A DNA stretch of 18,556 bases from Peptococcaceae bacterium (GTDB taxonomy: Bacteria > Bacillota > Dehalobacteriia > UBA7702). Numbering within the stretch: the stretch's first letter is position 1; every line of letters starts with the position of its first letter. The notes under the pieces are model-generated. The model was not told the DNA's origin. It worked only from the letters and a program-made list of their open reading frames with translations, and did no database searches. The translations under genes and the position numbers were made by a program. Location: contig DXZC01000029.1 of NCBI GenBank assembly GCA_019415505.1, positions 1 to 18,556 on the forward strand, given 5' to 3'. Positions 14,903 to 18,556 of the stretch are shown here, in pieces.

Positions 14903-16015
14903 GGTTGCGGTATTTATTTCCCTCAAGCTCACGCCGCCGGCTGTAACCTGGGCGTTTCTCCAACCGTTATGCCCCACTAAGGCTAGGGGCAGGTTCTTCA
15001 AAGCTTGGGCCGCCTTAGCAATATCCTCAGCGCTCAACTGTGATACCGGGTAGCTTAATTGCCGCCCTAAAACCCTCTTTAAGATAAGTTGACCAATTTT
15101 CTTATTTAATAAACCGGTTAAATAATTTTCTAAGGTTAAGTAGCCCAATTCCTCCCGCCGGCGCAGCAATAATTGCCGCATATCCTCCTCGCTGAGCTCT
15201 GGGGAAAAATCCAAGTTAACAGTTAGGCCCGTTTCAGCCTGTCCCGGCAAGGCGCAGGAAAGGCTCAGCGCCGCGATACCGGAAAGGCCGTATTCCGTAA
15301 AGAGTATTTCACCCTGGGCCTGGGCTAAAACTTGAGAGCCGCGGCATAAGGCGGCGGCGCCCTGGAATCTCAGCCCCTGCCAAGCTTTGGTCAAAGAATT
15401 TTCCGTTTGCAACTGAACTAAAGCCGGTGCTAAATCACTCACCGTATGGCCTAAAGCCCGACACAGCTTATAGCCCTTGTCACTGCCGCCTAAACCAGGG
15501 GAGGCCTGCCCACCGGCGGCCAAAAGCAATTTACGGCAAGCTATCTCCCCCTGAGATGTGAGCAAAATATAGCCGGGTTCAGCTTTTTTTATGGCCGTAA
15601 CCTCTGTTTCCGTCTGTAAATCCACGCCCCCTTGAGCGGCGGCCAAACGCAGGGCGTCCACAACAGCCCCGGCCTGACCACTGTAAGGGTAAACCCTGCC
15701 CTGGGACTCAAAACGAGGGTAAATACCCAGAGTTTGAAAAAAAGCGATGTTATCCTCTGGAGTATGGCTCCGCAAAACCGGCGTTGCCAAAGACTTGTCC
15801 GCGCCGTAATAATTTTCCAGGCTCAGGTTTAAATTAGTAAAATTACAGCGTCCATTGCCGGTGGCTAAAAGCTTTCTGCCCACCCTGGGCTGGCGTTCCA
15901 GCAAAGCTACAGCTAAGGAACTATTGCCGCCCACAGCTGATACCGCGGCGCAAAGCCCCGCCGCGCCGCCGCCAACTATCGCCAGATCATAAACTTTCCT
16001 CTCGTTCCCCTTCAT
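14750..16015 (-). CDS. NAD(P)/FAD-dependent oxidoreductase, BaiN/HI0933 family
   Basis: This 421-residue flavoprotein has the N-terminal dinucleotide site VGGGAAG at 14-20. The family motif GRKLLATGNGRCN is at 46-58, and the C-terminal GDCGGYNLHWAWSGGRLAA is at about 390-408. This fits Pfam HI0933_like (YhiN, COG2081). One characterised relative, BaiN, reduces bile-acid intermediates, but most members have no known substrate and that activity should not be assumed here. The ATG has GAGG 4-5 nt upstream and overlaps the end of the acyl-carrier-like gene by 29 bp. The last 50 codons lie inside the 177-bp tandem duplication. Confidence 0.9.
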   Translation of the reverse strand: MKGNERKVYDLAIVGGGAAGLCAAVSAVGGNSSLAVALLERQPRVGRKLLATGNGRCNFTNLNLSLENYYGADKSLATPVLRSHTPEDNIAFFQTLGIYPRFESQGRVYPYSGQAGAVVDALRLAAAQGGVDLQTETEVTAIKKAEPGYILLTSQGEIACRKLLLAAGGQASPGLGGSDKGYKLCRALGHTVSDLAPALVQLQTENSLTKAWQGLRFQGAAALCRGSQVLAQAQGEILFTEYGLSGIAALSLSCALPGQAETGLTVNLDFSPELSEEDMRQLLLRRREELGYLTLENYLTGLLNKKIGQLILKRVLGRQLSYPVSQLSAEDIAKAAQALKNLPLALVGHNGWRNAQVTAGGVSLREINTATMESKLCPGLYLAGEILSLHGDCGGYNLHWAWSGGRLAAESAVAALGKEKC

Positions 16016-16259
16016 GGTTCCTCGCGGCTCCTCCTATACTATCCCAGGTCAGGTCCTCTAAATCGCCTACAGTTACTGCCAGAGCCAGAGCATCGTCCCG
16101 CAGGTAACAATGGTAGCGGTCCTCCAAGGCCAAAACCAGCTCTAAAAAGCTGAGGGAATCAGCTTTTAAATCTCGGCGCAGCAGGGTTCCCCGGTGAATC
16201 TCCCCGGTTTTCCGTGGCAAAACCGAGCCGACCAGAGAATAAAACTCATCTCCTAGCAT
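15987..16259 (-). CDS. Stand-alone acyl carrier protein-like domain
   Basis: This 90-residue acidic protein has an acyl/peptidyl carrier signature: LLRRDLKADSLSFLELVLAL with the phosphopantetheine-attachment serine of the DSL motif at residue 35. It is followed by LEDRYHCYLRDD and VTVGDLEDL, as in helices III-IV of ACP. I start it at ATG 16259, after a GGGGGGAG ribosome binding site. The frame is open 22 codons further up to 16325, but that start has no such site and overlaps aroK. A longer C-terminus (GGAARNHEGEREESL) extends past the usual domain and overlaps the next gene. Its acyl partner is unknown. It is probably a second ACP, not the fatty-acid-synthesis one, since no fab genes are near. 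Confidence 0.8.
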   Translation of the reverse strand: MLGDEFYSLVGSVLPRKTGEIHRGTLLRRDLKADSLSFLELVLALEDRYHCYLRDDALALAVTVGDLEDLTWDSIGGAARNHEGEREESL

Positions 16260-16315
16260 CAACAGCTCCCCCCTATCTTTACTTCTATTATATAGGTAAA
16301 GATTGGGAAAATACC

Positions 16316-16810
16316 TTATTTCCATAAACTAGCCAGAATCTTGGCCACAGTTTCCTCACGGGAGCCATTATTGTCCACTGTAAAGTGACACGCCCCCGCA
16401 TATATAGCTTCCCGCTCCGCCGCTATGTCATATATTTTATGGGGGTCCTTAGCCAGTAAGGGCCGCTGCCTAATGCGCTTGCCCTGTAAAATCAATTCCG
16501 GCCTGCGCTTGAGCCAGACTACCTTGCCGCTAGAGCGCATTAGCTCAATATTTTCCTTGCTCAACACGGCGCCGCCGCCGGTGGATACCACCCGGTTGCG
16601 GCGTTTGGCTAAATCACGCAAGGCCGCGGTTTCAGCTTGGCGAAAAGCCTCCTCGCCCTGGCTGGCGAAAATTTCCGGTATCGTCTGACCCAAGGTTCGC
16701 TCCACCTCAAGATCAGTGTCCACAAACCGACGGTGAATTTTCCGGGCCAAAACCTTGCCAATAGAGGTTTTGCCGGAACCCATTAAACCGATTAAATAAA
16801 TATTTTCCAT
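16316..16810 (-). CDS. aroK: Shikimate kinase
   Basis: This 164-residue cytoplasmic enzyme phosphorylates shikimate to shikimate-3-phosphate with ATP, the fifth step of the chorismate pathway. Walker A GLMGSGKT is at 8-15, the DTD metal/substrate site at 31-33, the FRQAE arginine near 57, TGGGAVLS at 77-84, and the lid region RIRQRPLLAKD at about 112-122. Length is normal. The ATG at 16810 gives the standard N-terminus, but the nearest GGAG is about 14 nt away. A six-codon frame (MEKKNS) ends in TAATG over the start. The heptamer tract begins only 20 bp upstream, and no clear promoter is seen. No other aro gene is nearby. Confidence 0.95.
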   Translation of the reverse strand: MENIYLIGLMGSGKTSIGKVLARKIHRRFVDTDLEVERTLGQTIPEIFASQGEEAFRQAETAALRDLAKRRNRVVSTGGGAVLSKENIELMRSSGKVVWLKRRPELILQGKRIRQRPLLAKDPHKIYDIAAEREAIYAGACHFTVDNNGSREETVAKILASLWK

Positions 16811-16830
16811 TAACTGTTCTTTTTCTCCAT

Positions 16831-17137
16831 TATTACCTATTGCCTGTTATCTATTCCGTATCGCCTATTACATATCATCTATATCGCGCATCGTTTATCG
16901 CATATTGCCTATTGCGTACCGTGTATTGCGTATCGCCTACCGCATATCACATATCGCATACCGCACATATCGCGTTTCTGCGCCTATTGTATACCACATA
17001 CCGTGTAACACATCTCATGTATCGTGTATTGTGTATTGCTTATTGCCTATCGCTTATCACATAACGCCTATCGACTACCGAATAACGCCTATAACCTATG
17101 CTCGTAGTACATCGCTTATCACCTATCGCATTACTCC
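16831..17137. repeat. Degenerate 7-bp tandem repeat, consensus TAYYRCN
   Basis: Almost the whole lgt-aroK gap is a run of heptamers such as TATTGCC, TATCGCC, TACCGCA, TATCACA and TAACGCC. From 16903 to 16965 nine units, and from 16985 to 17103 seventeen units, follow in unbroken 7-nt phase. Small insertions (CA at 16966, a 10-mer at 16975) separate these blocks, and about 40 units can be counted in total. T at position 1 and A at position 2 are nearly constant, while positions 3-7 vary mostly by transitions. The minus strand reads NGYRRTA. It has no start or stop signals of its own, and the open frames across it are by-products of a 7-nt period. Confidence 0.93.
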
Positions 17138-17214
17138 CAACTACACCAACTAACCATTAAGGCAGCTAAGCCAAATTTGTCTAACTTCGGCCCAGGCTTG
17201 CCCCAAACCAGGGA

Positions 17215-17952
17215 TTAAGATTTACGGGCAGCCCGCCGCTGGCGGTAAAGGTAAATCAACAGAGCGCCAACAAACAGCACAATACTAATAACCTGGGCCT
17301 GGCGTAAAGGCCCAATCATCAGGCTATCTGTCCGCAAGCCCTCAATAAAGAACCGGCCCACGGAATAAAGCATCAGATAGATGAGAATTAAGTTACCCTC
17401 CTGCCGCCGTTTTTTAAACAGAATCATCAGGATAATAAAAACACCCAAGTCCCAAAGGGATTCATATAAAAAAGTCGGGTGCACCATTTCGCCATGAACA
17501 TTAATGGCCCAGGGCAAATTTGTGACAGTGCCGTGGGCTTCCTGGTTAAAAAAGTTGCCCCAGCGGCCAATGGCCTGTCCCAAAATTAAAGCTGGCGCAA
17601 AGCAGTCCGCAACCTTAAAAAAATCCAGCTTATAATATTTACAGCAGATTATCACCGTTAAAGCGCCGGCGATTATGGTGCCGTGAATAGCCAAACCGCC
17701 ATGCCAAATAGCAAAAATCTCACCGAGATTACCGGCATAATGGGGCCACTGAAAAATCACATAATAAATACGGGAGCCAATGACCGACATGGGTATGGCC
17801 CATAAAATCATAGTCCAGATATGATCCTCGTCAATATCCCGCTCCTTGGCTAAGCGGGTGGCAATAATAACCCCGGCTATAATTCCTAAAGTCAAGCAAA
17901 TACCATACCACCGTACTGGCCAGCCAAATACGGTAAAAGCCACTGGATTCAT
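17215..17952 (-). CDS. lgt: Prolipoprotein diacylglyceryl transferase
   Basis: This 245-residue integral membrane enzyme transfers diacylglycerol from phosphatidylglycerol to the lipobox cysteine of prolipoproteins, the first step in lipoprotein maturation. The conserved HGGLAIHG is at about 84-91. The Lgt signature GQAIGRWGNFFNQEAHG is at 125-141, and HPTFLYESLWDLGVF follows at 158-172. Several hydrophobic helices span the protein, and it ends in a basic tail. The ATG has a GGGAGG site 9 nt upstream and a good promoter about 40 bp upstream. The 77 bp between its stop and the heptamer tract contain only a weak hairpin without a U-run, so no terminator is called. Confidence 0.96.
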   Translation of the reverse strand: MNPVAFTVFGWPVRWYGICLTLGIIAGVIIATRLAKERDIDEDHIWTMILWAIPMSVIGSRIYYVIFQWPHYAGNLGEIFAIWHGGLAIHGTIIAGALTVIICCKYYKLDFFKVADCFAPALILGQAIGRWGNFFNQEAHGTVTNLPWAINVHGEMVHPTFLYESLWDLGVFIILMILFKKRRQEGNLILIYLMLYSVGRFFIEGLRTDSLMIGPLRQAQVISIVLFVGALLIYLYRQRRAARKS

Positions 17953-17991
17953 AAGCGTACGCCTCCCAGTCTGAAATAGTTTTATCTTTTT

Positions 17992-18020
17992 ATTATAAAC
18001 AATCTCGCCCCTGTTTTCAA
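17992..18020 (-). promoter_or_regulatory. Sigma-A promoter of lgt
   Basis: On the minus strand TTGAAA (18015-18020) is followed by a 17-nt spacer and a perfect TATAAT (17992-17997). The predicted transcription start is near 17985, giving a leader of about 33 nt before the lgt ATG. Spacing and match are close to the vegetative consensus. Confidence 0.8.
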
Positions 18021-18064
18021 TGGTTATTAAACTAATATTTTACTTCCTTTTTCCCCCCATTTAG

Positions 18065-18073
18065 TGCTATACT
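18065..18073 (+). promoter_or_regulatory. Extended -10 promoter candidate for the EamA gene
   Basis: TGCTATACT on the plus strand is an extended -10 element. No good -35 hexamer is found 16-18 bp upstream, where the sequence is T/C-rich. It would start transcription near 18080 and give a leader of about 120 nt before the EamA start codon. It is back to back with the lgt promoter. Confidence 0.5.
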
Positions 18074-18094
18074 AAGTTTGCCCACTTGCCCGCC

Positions 18095-18191
18095 CCGGTA
18101 TTAACACCGGCTCTAAGCTCAAAATAATCTGGGGTTTCACCTGGCAAAGCCCCGAACCAGGCGCAAGGAGGCAAACTAATCTCAAGGAGGC
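18095..18191 (+). promoter_or_regulatory. Structured leader upstream of the EamA gene
   Basis: CCGGT/ACCGG (18095-18099, 18106-18110) can form a small hairpin. Then GGGG (18131-18134) can pair with CCCC (18150-18153), while CCTGG (18140-18144) in its loop can pair with CCAGG (18157-18161), an interleaved H-type pseudoknot. Immediately after come two copies of CAAGGAGGC (18164-18172 and 18183-18191), the second of which is the ribosome binding site. I do not recognise a known riboswitch class. Regulation is inference. Confidence 0.35.
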
Positions 18192-18198
18192 CATAGCA

Positions 18199-18556
18199 AT
18201 GGAGAGCGCGAAAAAAAAGGGGATAATCCTTTGCCTTTTGTCGGCTTTAGCCTATTCACTAGGGCCCATCTTAGGCAAACTGCTCTTTAGCGGCGGCTTT
18301 CCCTGGCAGGTAGTGGTCACTTGCCGCGGCATGATACCGGCGCTCCTGGTCCTGCTCTACGCCTTATTCTGGGCCAGAGACGTTTTTAAAATAAAAAAAC
18401 AGCACCTGCCCCTTTTTATAGCTTACGGCGTGTGCATCGCCTTATCCTCCCTGAGCAATTATTGCGCTCTCTATTATATAGACGCTGCCGTTGCTACAGT
18501 GCTCCTCTATACTCTCCCCGTATTTACGGTTTTGCTGTCCCGGGTTATCTTAAAGG
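18199..18556 (+). CDS. EamA/DMT-family transporter, N-terminal part (cut by window edge)
   Basis: Reading from ATG 18199, 119 residues are visible before the window ends, with no stop. The protein begins MESAKKKGIILCLLSALAYS, followed by GPILGKLLF. Hydrophobic helices lie at about 8-30, 37-59, 72-90 and 93-115, with VATVLLYTLPVF in the fourth. This is the pattern of the first EamA domain of drug/metabolite transporters, which export or import small metabolites. The substrate cannot be read from sequence. An AAGGAGG site lies 8 nt upstream. The gene is divergent from lgt and has its own leader. Confidence 0.85.
   Translation, partial: MESAKKKGIILCLLSALAYSLGPILGKLLFSGGFPWQVVVTCRGMIPALLVLLYALFWARDVFKIKKQHLPLFIAYGVCIALSSLSNYCALYYIDAAVATVLLYTLPVFTVLLSRVILK

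Noticed and set aside
16278..16304. TCTTTAC/GTAAAGA inverted repeat with an internal TATAAT upstream of the acyl-carrier-like gene
   Set aside because: The -10-like hexamer has no acceptable -35, and the hairpin lacks a U-run, so it supports neither a promoter nor a terminator call.
16260..16325. Longer start for the acyl-carrier-like gene
   Set aside because: There is no ribosome binding site at 16325 and the extension does not belong to the carrier domain. ATG 16259 has a GGGGGGAG site.
16831..17137. CRISPR array
   Set aside because: Units are 7 bp, contiguous and degenerate, with no spacers, no 25-40 bp repeats and no cas genes nearby.
16840..17153. Two overlapping plus-strand open frames (74 and 82 codons) with Tyr/Ile-rich heptad-like protein repeats
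   Set aside because: A 7-nt DNA period lacking stop codons in its units gives open frames automatically. There is no ribosome binding site, and the protein pattern merely mirrors the DNA repeat.

Overview
The window is a stretch of a Bacillota (Firmicutes) chromosome, most likely Clostridia-like. Three things point there: the order rpoB-rpoC-L7Ae-like-rpsL-rpsG-fusA-tuf with a YbxF/RplGB-type L7Ae protein between rpoC and rpsL, strong AGGAGG-type ribosome binding sites, and near-consensus housekeeping promoters. I cannot name a genus. No phage, transposase, CRISPR array, tRNA or rRNA is visible.

Layout, read along the minus strand (every gene but the last lies on it). From the right, lgt (lipoprotein maturation) has its own promoter. 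It is followed by about 400 bp that is mostly a degenerate 7-bp tandem repeat. Next comes a cluster of aroK, a stand-alone acyl-carrier-like protein, a BaiN/HI0933-type flavoprotein and a COG2509-type FAD dehydrogenase. After these come a 56-residue cysteine-bearing membrane protein and a six-helix potassium-channel-like protein that ends in a clear terminator. About 1.1 kb without an intact gene follows. Then a strong sigma-A promoter and a roughly 200-nt leader drive rpoB, rpoC, the L7Ae-like gene, rpsL, rpsG, fusA and the first 18 codons of tuf. On the plus strand at the right edge, divergent from lgt, an EamA-family transporter begins and is cut by the window end.

The core genes look intact and conventional. 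The unusual content is in the spacers. The gap upstream of rpoB holds a decayed copy of the channel gene's 3' end with its terminator, a probable more decayed copy of the channel's 5' half, an inverted degraded piece of rpoC, and an almost G-free A/C-rich tract. The lgt-aroK gap holds roughly 40 units of a TAYYRCN heptamer. The junction between the two flavoprotein genes carries a 177-bp tandem duplication that leaves both genes intact but separates a formerly overlapping stop and start. RpoB and RpoC both end in long, very acidic tails. I see no clear new multi-gene system. The most distinctive signals are the heptamer tract and the debris of resident genes.
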